64,000 bases of DNA from Bacillus sp. FJAT-28004 (GCF_001280845.1 NZ_LGHP01000001.1:5064665-5128664); one strand, 5' to 3'; shown: positions 1 through 9,494, numbered from the stretch's first letter. The notes: a model not told the origin generated them from the sequence alone. Numbers and translations are program-made.

Positions 1-2081
1 ACCGTTTTGGCCAGTGGCGAGTCTTGTCCGTGTGCAGTAGCGCTGCCTAGTGTATGGTCTGCCTTTTCTGTGCCTCCGCCATGATCGGCTGTCATAAGAA
101 TAAGTGTATCGTCCAGCAGATTTTTGCTGCTGAGTGAGTCATAGATGGTTTTTACGAGCTTATCTGTTTCCATCAGCTTTGCGTAATAATCCTTCGTATA
201 AAAACCGAGAGAGTGCCCGACGCCATCCACATCATCCAATTGGAAAAAAATAAGGGATGCATCGTAGGCTCTGCCGTCTGCTGTGTATTGCGCGAAAGCA
301 TCTACATTTGCTTTATCGCTCGCGGAGTATCCTTCAGCTCCAAGGGAAGGTTCAATATGCCCCTTAATGATGTTGGACCATGTCGTGAAGGCAGCAAGCT
401 TAGTCTCTGGAAATTGTTGACGCAGTTTTTTGAATACCGAAGGGTATGGTGACGTTTCACTATAAGTATTCGTTGCGCTAATGGTATTGTCGATCTGATG
501 TTTGCTGTAATCAACGCCGTTTATCATGGCACCCCAGTTAGGAGAAGAAACGGTAGGCAGTGTCGTTGTTACGGAATAGGAAGCAGCGCCATTCTCGATA
601 ATGCCGCGCAGTGCAGGAATATTAAGGCGGCTGCCTACCGTTTCTTTCACGGAGTTTGGTGTTTCCCAGTAAGGCGCATCCTTCGAAACAGAGATGCCGG
701 CACCGTCGATGCCGATAACGACAACTCGTTTATAAGGCATATATTTCACTTTGTCAGCAATGGCAGTCAGCTCTTGAACGGAATTCCCCTGCGCTAAGGC
801 AATATCACCGATCGTAATGTGGCTGTCTTTATTCATATCTTCTGCTGCTTTGGTATGAATTTGAACGGTTTGCGCAGGCGTGTTTAACGTTTCCTTCACA
901 TATTTGTTTCCGCCTGTGTAGAAGTCAGCTGAGGTCACCTGAATGGTGCCTTGTCCACTTATATCCTTCGCAAAAAAGTAAACATCAGACAGCGTAGATG
1001 CCGCAAATTCCAACGGATTTGTTTTGTTATATACGCTTCCTGCCGGGAGTTCCAACTTAACGATGCCCGGAGTGGAAGTATCTACTTTGGTTGCCTTCGT
1101 CGCACGCGAGAATGTGAACTTGTTGCTATCATAGGCAATTTCTACGCTCGCGCTGTCAATCGCACTCGTCATGGTTGGGGTGCGAAGGTCGAGCATCTGC
1201 TTGAACTCAGTACCTGTAGCTGTCTCCGTTGCTCCGACGAATTTTAGAGTGCCATTGAATTTATCGCTAACTACAATCGGGGGAGCGCTATTGAAAATTT
1301 CTGTGACCTCTTCGGCAGTAACCGCACGGTTCAAAATAAGCACTTCATCGAGCTGCGCTTCCAATGCGGCCGAATAATTGCCTGTTCCGTCATTGCCGAT
1401 CATCGTCGAAAGACCGGAATCAATCGTTCCCGTGCGGCCGGTTATACTGATTGCACTAGCGATATTATTATATTTGGTTCCGTTGGAAGTAGAGACTGCA
1501 ACCGGTACGCCATCCTTATAAAAATCAACGCGTCCGAGGGTGCGGTCATGCGAGACGACGATATGGTGCCAGCTTCCATTAGCGACATTCGGAATATCAG
1601 CATCTATGCGAGTTCCGCCTGCTGTGTTAAAATTCCATCTCATTTTCTTATCCGAGTGAAGAGAAAGGTTGTAACCGACGTTAGTACCGCTGTTCCAATC
1701 TTTGTTGGATAAAATGGATGGGTCGGAATCTACGCCTGATGATTTGACCCAGAAGGAGAAGCTGAAGCTCTTATCTACTCCGAATTGCAGCTGTGAGGGC
1801 TTGCCCAGATTGATATATTGTTTACTCGCACTAGTAGAGCTTAGGGAAAGGGCTTGTCCAATTCTTCCAGGGACGTAAGTAGGAGTGCCGACGACGGTAG
1901 CCGTGAGATTGCTGGCGGAGCTGTCATTGGTATTGTTCTCAAAGCTGAAATTTGCGTGCAGATCGGCATTTACAACAGCTGCAAAAGCAGTCTGGCTCAG
2001 CGGAACAAATCCCCCTGAAGCGGTAATTAACGTAACAGCAGCAAGTGTGGATACGAATGCTTTTTTTATCGTCTTATTCAT
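1..2081 (-). CDS. Secreted LamG / cohesin-like / type I phosphodiesterase protein (3' end outside window)
   Basis: Partial gene: 693 codons are present and the C-terminus lies beyond base 1. The start is the ATG at 2079-2081, preceded by GGAGGTT. The N-terminus MNKTIKKAFVSTLAAVTLI is a signal peptide with an AFA-A cleavage site near residue 30. Residues ~35-258 resemble a LamG/concanavalin-A-like domain. Residues ~262-410 resemble a cohesin-type beta domain. Residues ~415-431 (MNKDSHITIGDIALAQG) look like a single dockerin-type calcium loop. From ~450 comes an alkaline-phosphatase-superfamily phosphodiesterase/nucleotide pyrophosphatase domain with the metal-binding VVVIGIDGAG, a TLPTVSSPNWG nucleophile region and, near the window edge, TADHGGGT. 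It probably hydrolyses phosphodiesters or phosphomonoesters outside the cell. The domain assignments for LamG and phosphodiesterase are good; the cohesin and dockerin calls are by pattern only. Confidence 0.85.
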   Translation of the reverse strand, partial: MNKTIKKAFVSTLAAVTLITASGGFVPLSQTAFAAVVNADLHANFSFENNTNDSSASNLTATVVGTPTYVPGRIGQALSLSSTSASKQYINLGKPSQLQFGVDKSFSFSFWVKSSGVDSDPSILSNKDWNSGTNVGYNLSLHSDKKMRWNFNTAGGTRIDADIPNVANGSWHHIVVSHDRTLGRVDFYKDGVPVAVSTSNGTKYNNIASAISITGRTGTIDSGLSTMIGNDGTGNYSAALEAQLDEVLILNRAVTAEEVTEIFNSAPPIVVSDKFNGTLKFVGATETATGTEFKQMLDLRTPTMTSAIDSASVEIAYDSNKFTFSRATKATKVDTSTPGIVKLELPAGSVYNKTNPLEFAASTLSDVYFFAKDISGQGTIQVTSADFYTGGNKYVKETLNTPAQTVQIHTKAAEDMNKDSHITIGDIALAQGNSVQELTAIADKVKYMPYKRVVVIGIDGAGISVSKDAPYWETPNSVKETVGSRLNIPALRGIIENGAASYSVTTTLPTVSSPNWGAMINGVDYSKHQIDNTISATNTYSETSPYPSVFKKLRQQFPETKLAAFTTWSNIIKGHIEPSLGAEGYSASDKANVDAFAQYTADGRAYDASLIFFQLDDVDGVGHSLGFYTKDYYAKLMETDKLVKTIYDSLSSKNLLDDTLILMTADHGGGTEKADHTLGSATAHGQDSPLAKT

Positions 2082-2315
2082 AAATAACAACCTCCAATTT
2101 TTATAATGAGTGTCTCGTATAGTCGTTTAAGAGCAGTAGATATACTTTTATGGCATTTGGGCCATAATCCAACATCCTTCCCACACATAGATTAAAAACA
2201 AAACAAATAATGTCTTTAAATAATGTGATTAATTGTTTTTATGTGCATTTGGTTCTTCTTTATCATAAGGTTGTGTTGTTAAACAGGTGTAATCGTAATA
2301 TGAAGAATTTACAAA
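2082..2315. other. Intergenic leader and promoter region of the LamG/phosphodiesterase gene
   Basis: AT-rich non-coding stretch upstream of the leftward secreted phosphodiesterase gene and downstream of the HAD gene terminator. It must hold that gene's promoter on the minus strand, but I could not single out convincing -35 and -10 boxes. No open reading frame with a ribosome binding site was seen. Confidence 0.4.
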
Positions 2316-2360
2316 AATAGAGGCTCCACCCAGTCATATTGACAAGGTGGAGCCTCTATT
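2316..2360 (-). terminator. Rho-independent terminator of the HAD gene
   Basis: Perfect 15-bp inverted repeat (2316-2330 with 2346-2360, core GAGGCTCCACC) with a 15-nt loop. On the minus strand it is followed by a T-rich run, so it terminates the leftward HAD transcript. Confidence 0.88.
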
Positions 2361-2385
2361 TGCTTTATTAGGCTATTCAGGAGTA

Positions 2386-3171
2386 CTAGAGAGGTAGCAG
2401 TGCTTCAATATCCCTCAGTGATTGAATTTCAAAAGTTGGACGAGTGGCATCGTTTGGCAGCAGCTGCCCAGAACGATTCAGCCAGGCACTTGCAATCCCG
2501 GTTCGGCTCGCTCCCAAAATGTCGGTAAACAAATTATCTCCGACCATTAAACATTGCTCAGGCTTTAGCCCAGCGAGGTTCATACAGTGCTCAAAAATTT
2601 GTGGAGACGGCTTGCCGCAGCCGACTTCACCCGAAATGACGATATGAGGAAAATAATCGGATAATCCGCTGATGCCGTAAAGCTTCTCTTTCTGTAAATC
2701 AGGAGTTCCATTTGTGAGCAGCATAAGCGGGTATTTCGCAGATAATGCAGCGAGCACCTCGAATGTTTCTTCATATACATAGGGACGCTTGCGCCGCTCG
2801 GCTGGAAACTGCTCTGCGAGCGTGGCGGTAAGCCCTTCATCGTGAACGCCTAACTCTTTTAATCCTCTCTCCCATACGCTTTTACGAAAAACAGGCGCTG
2901 CCTCTCTCATAAGCTGCAGCTCGGGTGCTGCTCCATCATCAAAGCGAGCCCACATGGCTTCCATCGCGGTTACTTCAATATTCGCTAAGTAAGGGTAACA
3001 TTCCAATTCACTAAATACAGCATGCGCGGATTGAATGACGGATGGCTTTAGAAGTCCTAATTGTAAACCTAATGCTTGCTCCGCTGCTTCGCATGTTGCA
3101 TCAAGCGCCTCGTCTGTACTTTTTTCATCCCAAATAAGCGTATTGTCCAAATCGAAAATAATCGTTGTCAT
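2386..3171 (-). CDS. HAD-superfamily hydrolase (YjjG/haloacid-dehalogenase-like)
   Basis: A 261-residue cytosolic HAD phosphatase. Motif I is FDLDNTL at residues 5-11 with the nucleophile Asp, motif II is LLTNGT near 151-156, motif III is the Lys in CGKPSPQIF, and motif IV is MVGDNLFTDI near 212-221. All four catalytic motifs are intact, and the helical cap between motifs I and II matches subclass I enzymes that dephosphorylate small metabolites or nucleotides. The gene stands alone and leftward, divergent from the phosphonate operon that starts at 3432. The substrate cannot be read from sequence. It is unlikely to be PhnX, which is present separately at 6302. Confidence 0.88.
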   Translation of the reverse strand: MTTIIFDLDNTLIWDEKSTDEALDATCEAAEQALGLQLGLLKPSVIQSAHAVFSELECYPYLANIEVTAMEAMWARFDDGAAPELQLMREAAPVFRKSVWERGLKELGVHDEGLTATLAEQFPAERRKRPYVYEETFEVLAALSAKYPLMLLTNGTPDLQKEKLYGISGLSDYFPHIVISGEVGCGKPSPQIFEHCMNLAGLKPEQCLMVGDNLFTDILGASRTGIASAWLNRSGQLLPNDATRPTFEIQSLRDIEALLPL

Positions 3172-3306
3172 AGGCGTTGAATCAGTCCTTTGTTTGGTTT
3201 GTTGTCGTTCATAAGAAAATGAAAAAAAGGTTGTTGCACTTAAAATATAGCATTTCGATGTTTAAAACAACTTAAAACAATAATAAAAGCAATTAAACAC
3301 ACAATC

Positions 3307-3346
3307 TTTACTTGCGTTTGACACTCACTTAACAAATCTATCTTAA
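3307..3346 (+). promoter_or_regulatory. Promoter/operator of the AEP operon
   Basis: TTGACA at 3318-3323 sits in a 30-bp stretch (3307-3336) that matches 10407-10436, upstream of the AEP-binding-protein gene, at about 21 of 30 positions. Both begin TTTACTTG and contain TT(G/T)ACA and TTAA. A Shine-Dalgarno site follows ~80 nt later. Upstream (3258-3306) lie several AAAACAA-like elements. This is a likely regulated promoter, perhaps bound by the DeoR-type regulator at 9495. Confidence 0.6.
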
Positions 3347-3431
3347 ACTACAAATAGATTAACGAAGCAAATGCTTTAACTTAAATATATCGTTCTTGAA
3401 TGATTATTACGAGGGCACAAGGAGAATGAGA

Positions 3432-4499
3432 ATGAAAAATGAAGGATTGACGATTAACGGTATTCGCAAGGCATTTGGCAGCTTTCAAGCACTCCATGAT
3501 GTCAGCGTTCATATTCCGAAAGGGAAATTCACATGTCTACTCGGCCCAAGCGGCTGCGGCAAGACGACATTGCTTCGTATTATTGCAGGTCTTGAACAGA
3601 CCGATGCAGGCACCGTTATCCTTGATGGAAACGATATTACGATGATGCACACGTCCAAACGCAACTTTGGCATTGTTTTTCAATCGTATGCGCTATTTCC
3701 GAATCTAAGCGTTAGCGACAACATTGGCTATGGTCTTAAAGGGAAGCAGCCGAAGCGTCAAATTGAAGAACGCGTGAAGGAAATGCTCGAGCTCATTGGA
3801 CTGACTGAGGTAAGGGACCGGTATCCGGCACAACTCTCCGGCGGCCAGCAGCAGCGGGTGGCGCTCGCAAGAGCTATTGCCTTATCACCTGATATTTTGC
3901 TGCTTGATGAGCCGCTTTCTGCGCTTGATGCGAAGGTACGGGAGAAGCTTCGCGAACAGCTGTGTGAGCTGCAAGAACGGCTTGGCATTACGACGGTTAT
4001 GGTTACACATGACCAGGAGGAAGCGCTGACGATGGCGGATCAGATCGTCGTCATGGATCAAGGACGAATCGTCCAAATTGGTACGCCGCAGGAAGTATAC
4101 GACAAGCCGAATACCCCTTTTGTCGCAGATTTTATCGGGGCTATCAATTTTTTTCCTGTAGGAACAGAAAGATGGATGGGGGCAAGTCCGAACGATCTGC
4201 TAGCCATTAGACCTGAGCATATCCAAATCGATGAACGGAAGCATGCGGATGCCAAATTAAACGAAAGCGGGATTAGCGGATTTGTTCAGCATGTGGAATT
4301 TCGAGGTGCTTTCTATCGTGTAAGCCTGCAGCTCGCTAATGAACAAGGCAAGAACTCGGACATCAACGTAACGGTAGACATTTCAGCGCAAATCGCTAAC
4401 CGTTTCGAGTGGTCGCGCAACAAGCTGTTTCATCTTCATATGCCGCAAGAGCGCATGCTTCATTATCCCGCGGCAATCGCTGGGAACGTAGGGGGGTAG
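3432..4499 (+). CDS. phnT: 2-aminoethylphosphonate ABC transporter ATP-binding protein
   Basis: A 355-residue ABC ATPase of the PotA/CysA type. Walker A GPSGCGKTT, Q-loop FQSYALFP, signature LSGGQQQRVALARA, Walker B ILLLDEPLSALD and the switch His in VTHDQEEA are all present. A C-terminal TOBE-like regulatory domain includes LLAIRPEHI. The ATG at 3432 is chosen because GGAG (3421-3424) sits 7 nt upstream; an in-frame TTG at 3396 has no such site. It energises the fused permease that follows 3 nt downstream. Assignment to AEP rather than iron or spermidine rests on the phnX and phnW genes in the same operon. Confidence 0.88.
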   Translation: MKNEGLTINGIRKAFGSFQALHDVSVHIPKGKFTCLLGPSGCGKTTLLRIIAGLEQTDAGTVILDGNDITMMHTSKRNFGIVFQSYALFPNLSVSDNIGYGLKGKQPKRQIEERVKEMLELIGLTEVRDRYPAQLSGGQQQRVALARAIALSPDILLLDEPLSALDAKVREKLREQLCELQERLGITTVMVTHDQEEALTMADQIVVMDQGRIVQIGTPQEVYDKPNTPFVADFIGAINFFPVGTERWMGASPNDLLAIRPEHIQIDERKHADAKLNESGISGFVQHVEFRGAFYRVSLQLANEQGKNSDINVTVDISAQIANRFEWSRNKLFHLHMPQERMLHYPAAIAGNVGG

Positions 4500-4502
4500 A
4501 GA

Positions 4503-6239
4503 ATGAAAGGGAAATTAAACCAAACTTTGCCCTCGCAATGGATGAGAAGAAGCAAGCAAAACATGCGGGAGAGCAGCTGGTTGATCAAGCTCATGTTGAT
4601 TATTCTTCTGCTCACGCTTATTACAGTCATTGTACTGCCTCTGCTATCGATGTTTAAGCAGGCGTTTATTGATTCAGATGGCAATCTGGTTGGCTTAGCT
4701 CATTTTTCATCTTATTTGCAGTCGAAATCGCTCATTCAATCGATGCAGAACACGATTACGGTATCCATCGCAACGACAGCGATTGCCGTGCCGCTTGCCT
4801 TTGGGCTGGCCTTCGTATTGACTCGCACAAATATTAAAGGCAAGTCCTTCTTCAAAGCGTTGGCTATGCTGCCTTTGTTTGCACCAACGATGATGCACGG
4901 GATCGCCCTTACTTATTTATTTGGTCATCAAGGTCTCATTTCTACCGGATTGTTCGGACTGCTGCCGTTCGAATGGCGAATTCCACTTTATGGGAAGACG
5001 GGCATCATCATCTCAGAGGTCATCTATACGTTTCCACAGGCGTTTCTAATATTGTGCGCAGGGCTTGCCGTCAGCGATTATCGCTTATATGAGGCGGCTG
5101 GGTCGATGGGTGCAAGCAGCTTGCGGAAAATGTTTACCGTAACGCTGCCGTCTGTGAAATATGCGCTGCTCAGCGCAGTCGTCATTTGTTTTACGCTCAG
5201 CTTCACAGATTTTGGGGCGCCGAAGGTTGTAGGCGGACAGTATAACGTGCTTGCCACTGATATTTTCAAACAGGTTGTCGGTCAGCAAAATATGTCTATG
5301 GGGGCTGTAGTCGGCATTGTGCTAACCATACCCGCGATTCTCGCGTTCATCGTTGATCGAATCGTCACGCGGAAGCAGCAGGCCTACGTCACTTCGAAGT
5401 CTGTTCCTTATTCGGTGAAGAACAATCGGCTGCGCAATGTTTGGGCTTATGCTTATGCGATTATATTGTCAGCCATGATTCTGCTGTTAATGGGAGCTGT
5501 ACTGCTCGCTTCGGTCGTGAAAAAGTGGCCGTATGACATGTCATTGACTTGGAGCAATTTCGATTTCTCAAGTGCTGCGGCAGGGGGCTTTGATCCGTTC
5601 TGGAACAGCATTGAGATGGCTGCTTGGACAGCGGTAATCGGGACGATCGTCACTTTCTTGTTTGCTTATTTAATCGAAAATGGCCGTGTCTATCGTCCCA
5701 TCCGGCAAGCTGCTTATTTCTTATCCATTCTGCCTCTGGCGCTTCCAGGGCTCGTCATCGGATTATCTTTTATTTATTTCTTTAATCATCCGGCGAACCC
5801 CTTTCATTTTATTTATGGAACGATGATCATTCTTGTTTTAGCTAATGTTGTGCATTTTTACTCCGTACCATTCATGACGGCGACCGCTACATTGAAAATG
5901 CTGGACAAGGAGTTCGACAACGTCTCTGAGTCCATGAATGTCTCGAAGCTGCGCACCTTTTCTCGCATTACGGTGCCATTGTCCTTGCCGGCTATATTAG
6001 AAATGGCGGTTTACTTTTTCGTAAATGCAATGGTGACAGTATCTGCGCTGGTCTTTCTGTACGCATCGGATTTGCGGATTGCTTCGGTCTCGATCGTCAG
6101 CATGGATGATGCCGGAGATACAGCAGCGGCAGCAGCGATGTCAGTACTCGTTGTGCTCCTCAATGTTGTCGTTCGCTTTCTATATGAAGCGGGTACTGCA
6201 AGGCTGCGGCGCAAAATGTCAGCTTGGCAGAAGCGATAA
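4503..6239 (+). CDS. Fused 2-aminoethylphosphonate ABC permease (two MetI domains)
   Basis: A 578-residue inner-membrane permease carrying two binding-protein-dependent transport domains in one chain, about 12 membrane segments in all. EAA-type coupling loops are visible twice: around YEAAGSMGASSLRKMFTVTL in the first half and around SESMNVSKLRTFSRITVPLS in the second. In Salmonella the equivalent AEP permease is split into PhnU and PhnV; here the halves are fused, as in FbpB-type transporters. The gene lies 3 nt after phnT and 62 nt before phnX, which supports one operon. The protein is complete with no disrupted motif. Confidence 0.87.
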   Translation: MKGKLNQTLPSQWMRRSKQNMRESSWLIKLMLIILLLTLITVIVLPLLSMFKQAFIDSDGNLVGLAHFSSYLQSKSLIQSMQNTITVSIATTAIAVPLAFGLAFVLTRTNIKGKSFFKALAMLPLFAPTMMHGIALTYLFGHQGLISTGLFGLLPFEWRIPLYGKTGIIISEVIYTFPQAFLILCAGLAVSDYRLYEAAGSMGASSLRKMFTVTLPSVKYALLSAVVICFTLSFTDFGAPKVVGGQYNVLATDIFKQVVGQQNMSMGAVVGIVLTIPAILAFIVDRIVTRKQQAYVTSKSVPYSVKNNRLRNVWAYAYAIILSAMILLLMGAVLLASVVKKWPYDMSLTWSNFDFSSAAAGGFDPFWNSIEMAAWTAVIGTIVTFLFAYLIENGRVYRPIRQAAYFLSILPLALPGLVIGLSFIYFFNHPANPFHFIYGTMIILVLANVVHFYSVPFMTATATLKMLDKEFDNVSESMNVSKLRTFSRITVPLSLPAILEMAVYFFVNAMVTVSALVFLYASDLRIASVSIVSMDDAGDTAAAAAMSVLVVLLNVVVRFLYEAGTARLRRKMSAWQKR

Positions 6240-6301
6240 AGCAATGCCAAAAGCTATTTTTAAAAAAACAACTACACATTATACGATGGAGGTTTTTACT
6301 C

Positions 6302-7099
6302 ATGATTAAAACAGTCATATTGGATTGGGCAGGTACAGTGGTCGATTATGGAAGCTTTGCACCGGTTGAAGCGTTTCGCCGCTTATTCGAAGAAAGAGGC
6401 GTTGAAGCTTCGTTCAAAGCGATTCGGAAGCCAATGGGGCGGATGAAAAAGGATCATTTGCGTGACATTTGCGCTGATCCTGACGTATCAGCGGCATGGG
6501 AAGAGAAGTTTGGCAGTGTTCCAAATGAAAATGATATTGACGAAATGTATGAAAAGTTTGAGCCGATGCTGTTCTCTATTCTACACCAATATGCAACGCC
6601 GGTGCCGGGAGCGCTTGCGCTTATCGAAAGGCTGCGTGAGCAAGGCATCAAGATTGGAACGACGACAGGCTACACGCGTCCCATGATGGACATTATTGCG
6701 CCGGAAGCGGCGAAGCAGGGCTATTCGCCGGATAGCACAGTTACACCTGATGAAGCTGTCGAAGGCCGCCCGCATCCATGGATGATTTTCCGCAACGCGG
6801 AGCTGCTCGGCACGTATCCGATGAGCCATATCGTCAAATGCGGCGATACCGAAGCGGACATGAGAGAAGGACGTCATGCCGGCGTATGGTCGGTAGGGGT
6901 TATTTTCGGCGGGAATGAAGTGGGTCTGACACAAGCAGAAACGGATGCGCTAACTGCCAGCGAGAAGGAGAAGCTCTTTGTTGAAGTATCGGATCGCTTG
7001 ATGCAAGCGGGAGCACATTTTATCATTCGAGAAATTGGTGAGCTGGATCGCGTCATTTCACACATCAACGAACGACTACAAGCGGGGGATCGTCCATGA
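6302..7099 (+). CDS. phnX: Phosphonoacetaldehyde hydrolase (phosphonatase)
   Basis: A 265-residue HAD-family phosphonatase. It splits phosphonoacetaldehyde into acetaldehyde and phosphate, the second step of AEP breakdown. The N-terminal nucleophile motif is LDWAGTVVDYG, and the PhnX-specific Schiff-base lysine lies in KPMGRMKKDHLR at about residue 50. The acidic C-terminal HAD motif is KCGDTEADMREG. The ATG at 6302 follows GGAGG at 6288-6292; an upstream in-frame start at 6224 would overlap the permease gene and lacks a binding site. The stop overlaps the phnW start (ATGA at 7096), so the two enzymes are translationally coupled. Confidence 0.95.
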   Translation: MIKTVILDWAGTVVDYGSFAPVEAFRRLFEERGVEASFKAIRKPMGRMKKDHLRDICADPDVSAAWEEKFGSVPNENDIDEMYEKFEPMLFSILHQYATPVPGALALIERLREQGIKIGTTTGYTRPMMDIIAPEAAKQGYSPDSTVTPDEAVEGRPHPWMIFRNAELLGTYPMSHIVKCGDTEADMREGRHAGVWSVGVIFGGNEVGLTQAETDALTASEKEKLFVEVSDRLMQAGAHFIIREIGELDRVISHINERLQAGDRP

Positions 7100-8238
7100 A
7101 AACAAATAATGAAACATTATTGCTAACTGAAAATCCGTATTTGCTGCTGACACCGGGACCTCTAACGACGACTCGAAGCGTGAAGGAAGCGATGATGAAG
7201 GACTGGTGTACGTGGGACGATCAATATAATCAGCTGGTCGCTTCGATAAGGGAGCGGCTGGTCAAGCTCGCTGCGCCAGCGGCGATGGATGACTATACGG
7301 CAATATTGATGCAGGGCAGCGGGACGTTTAGCGTAGAAGCAACAATAGGCACAGCGATGCCGAAGCAAGGCGGTAAATTGGCTATTGCCGTTAATGGAGC
7401 TTATGGCGAGCGGATGGTTCAAATCGCGGAAGTGCTGGGCATTTCGGTAACTGCAATTCGGTTTGACGAGCGCAGCCCCATCGATCCTGAAGTACTGGAG
7501 CAAGCGCTTAAGGATGATCCACAGCTTACGCATGTTGCAGTTGTACATTGCGAAACGACGACAGGTATCCTGAATCCTTTAAAGCAAATAGCTGAGGTGA
7601 TTAAGCGCCATAATGTCACGTTTATCGTTGATGCAATGAGCAGCTTTGGCGGTGTAGCTATGGACATGGATGAGCTGGGCATCGACTATCTCATTAGCAG
7701 CAGCAATAAATGCATACAAGGGGTTCCGGGTTTTGGTTTTGTTGTTGCACGCCGCGATGTCATTGCGAAGTGCAAAGGTCATGCGCGCTCCTTGTCGCTT
7801 GATTTGTATGACCAATGGGACATGATGGAACGCTCGAATAGCAAATGGCGTTATACATCGCCGACTCATGTCGTTCGGGCATTCGATCAGGCGCTGAAGG
7901 AGCTGGACCTTGAAGGCGGTATCGCTGCTCGGGAAGCTCGTTATAGCAGCAATCAGCAGGTTATAACGGAAGGAATGGAGGCGGCTGGTTTTAGCGCTCT
8001 GCTGCCTCGCGAGTGGCAATCTCCTATCATTACAGCATTTCGATACCCGAGTGCTAACTTTTCATTTGAATCATTTTACGGAAGCTTGAAGAAGGAAGGA
8101 TTTGTACTGTATCCAGGAAAGCTGACCTCAGAGCCGACTTTCCGAATTGGCAGCATCGGTGATGTCAATTCTGCAGATATGGAACGATTGGTTCATGTGA
8201 TCAAAAGCATATATTCGTCCTTTGACAAGGAACAATAG
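7096..8238 (+). CDS. phnW: 2-aminoethylphosphonate--pyruvate transaminase
   Basis: A 380-residue fold-type I PLP aminotransferase of class V. It moves the amino group of AEP to pyruvate, giving phosphonoacetaldehyde and L-alanine. Family marks include the N-terminal LLLTPGPLTTT, HCETTTGILNP, the PLP-binding VDAMSSFGG and the Schiff-base lysine in SSSNKCIQGVPGFGF. Length is normal for PhnW. It overlaps phnX by 4 nt and is followed 13 nt later by the saccharopine-dehydrogenase-like gene. With PhnX it makes a complete route from AEP to acetaldehyde, alanine and phosphate. Confidence 0.95.
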   Translation: MKTNNETLLLTENPYLLLTPGPLTTTRSVKEAMMKDWCTWDDQYNQLVASIRERLVKLAAPAAMDDYTAILMQGSGTFSVEATIGTAMPKQGGKLAIAVNGAYGERMVQIAEVLGISVTAIRFDERSPIDPEVLEQALKDDPQLTHVAVVHCETTTGILNPLKQIAEVIKRHNVTFIVDAMSSFGGVAMDMDELGIDYLISSSNKCIQGVPGFGFVVARRDVIAKCKGHARSLSLDLYDQWDMMERSNSKWRYTSPTHVVRAFDQALKELDLEGGIAAREARYSSNQQVITEGMEAAGFSALLPREWQSPIITAFRYPSANFSFESFYGSLKKEGFVLYPGKLTSEPTFRIGSIGDVNSADMERLVHVIKSIYSSFDKEQ

Positions 8239-8251
8239 GAGAGTGTAGAAG

Positions 8252-9439
8252 ATGAAAGTATTTTGCCTAGGCGGCGCAGGTCGAATTTGTATGGAAGCGG
8301 TGCTGGACCTTGTTCAGTACTCCTCATTTGAGGTCATCACAATTGGCGATTTCAATTTGGAAGCAGCTCAGCAGCTTGCTGTCTCACTGAATGATGAACG
8401 TGTTCATGCTGTCAAAGTGAATGTGCTTGATCATGCGGCAACCGTGGAACAGCTTCGGGGATACGATATTGTAATGGATGGCACGACAATTACATTAAAC
8501 GGTCTGTCTACGGCCTGCATAGCGGAAGCTGGCTGCCACGGCATTAATTTGAACGGCTTTGGCGAAGAGGATGCCAGTCATGATGTGTTTGTCCGTAACG
8601 GCAAAATGTGTTTACCTGGCTTTGGGATGACACCCGGTGTAACGCAGATGATGGCGATGCATGCCGCGAATCAATTGAAGGAAGTGCATGAGGTACGGGT
8701 TAGCCATGGCTCGTATCGGCCGATTGCATTCTCCAAATCGATTGCAGAAACGACGGTATATGAGTATGATCCGAAGCTGCCGGGACGCGTAGTTTACGAG
8801 AAAGGACAATTTATACAGGTTGAGCCTTTTGCTCGTCCGCGTGAGATTGAACTCCCGGAGCCATACGGCAAATCTATTCAATACATTATTCCGCATGCAG
8901 AAACGCGTACGCTGGCGAAGGCACTTGAGAGCAAAGAGGTGCAGTTAATCGAAGTGCGCGGAACATGGCCTCAGCAAAATATGAGACTTGTCCATGCACT
9001 ATATGAGTATGGGTTTATGCGCAACGATCGTATAAACATTGCCGGTCAAGAAATTGGCATTATGGATGCGATTGGTCAATATTTATTCGAATCGCAGGAA
9101 GGTCATGAAACGGAGCTCTACGGCTATTCGCTTCACATTGAAGTAACGGGTGTATCAGCTCAGACCGGAGAAGCATGCAGACATACGCTTACCCATACGC
9201 ATCCGGCGTCCGACGGCTCCGTTGAAGGCTGGGAGAAATTGCGCGCCTATACTAGAAACGTTGGAATACCGCTCGCCATTGCGACCGAGCTTATTGCGAG
9301 CGGTCAAACGCTTTGCACGGATCAAGCAGGAATCGTAACACCGGAAGAAGCTTTTGAACCCAGCGTTATATTTGAGCAGCTAAGCAAGCGCGGCATTCTC
9401 ATTCATGAAAAGATTGAGAGTTTAGTTGAAGTAGGCTAG
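8252..9439 (+). CDS. Saccharopine-dehydrogenase-like NAD(P)-binding protein in the AEP operon
   Basis: A 395-residue oxidoreductase with an N-terminal Rossmann motif (FCLGGAGRICMEAVLD), an Asp ending beta-2 in TIGDFN, and the conserved LPGFGMTPGVTQMMA stretch typical of saccharopine dehydrogenase/LysW-like reductases. The C-terminal half holds a mixed domain with IEVRGTWPQQN and LHIEVTGVSA. It follows phnW by 13 nt with AGGAGAG before ATG, so it is part of the operon. This is not a standard step of the PhnW/PhnX pathway. It could act on a related aminophosphonate, on the alanine or aldehyde product, or on an opine-like conjugate; none of these can be decided here. Confidence 0.75.
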   Translation: MKVFCLGGAGRICMEAVLDLVQYSSFEVITIGDFNLEAAQQLAVSLNDERVHAVKVNVLDHAATVEQLRGYDIVMDGTTITLNGLSTACIAEAGCHGINLNGFGEEDASHDVFVRNGKMCLPGFGMTPGVTQMMAMHAANQLKEVHEVRVSHGSYRPIAFSKSIAETTVYEYDPKLPGRVVYEKGQFIQVEPFARPREIELPEPYGKSIQYIIPHAETRTLAKALESKEVQLIEVRGTWPQQNMRLVHALYEYGFMRNDRINIAGQEIGIMDAIGQYLFESQEGHETELYGYSLHIEVTGVSAQTGEACRHTLTHTHPASDGSVEGWEKLRAYTRNVGIPLAIATELIASGQTLCTDQAGIVTPEEAFEPSVIFEQLSKRGILIHEKIESLVEVG

Positions 9440-9494
9440 AATACGATTAATAATCAAAACAGTAGACTAAGCTGAAGATGAAGGGGAAATAGAG

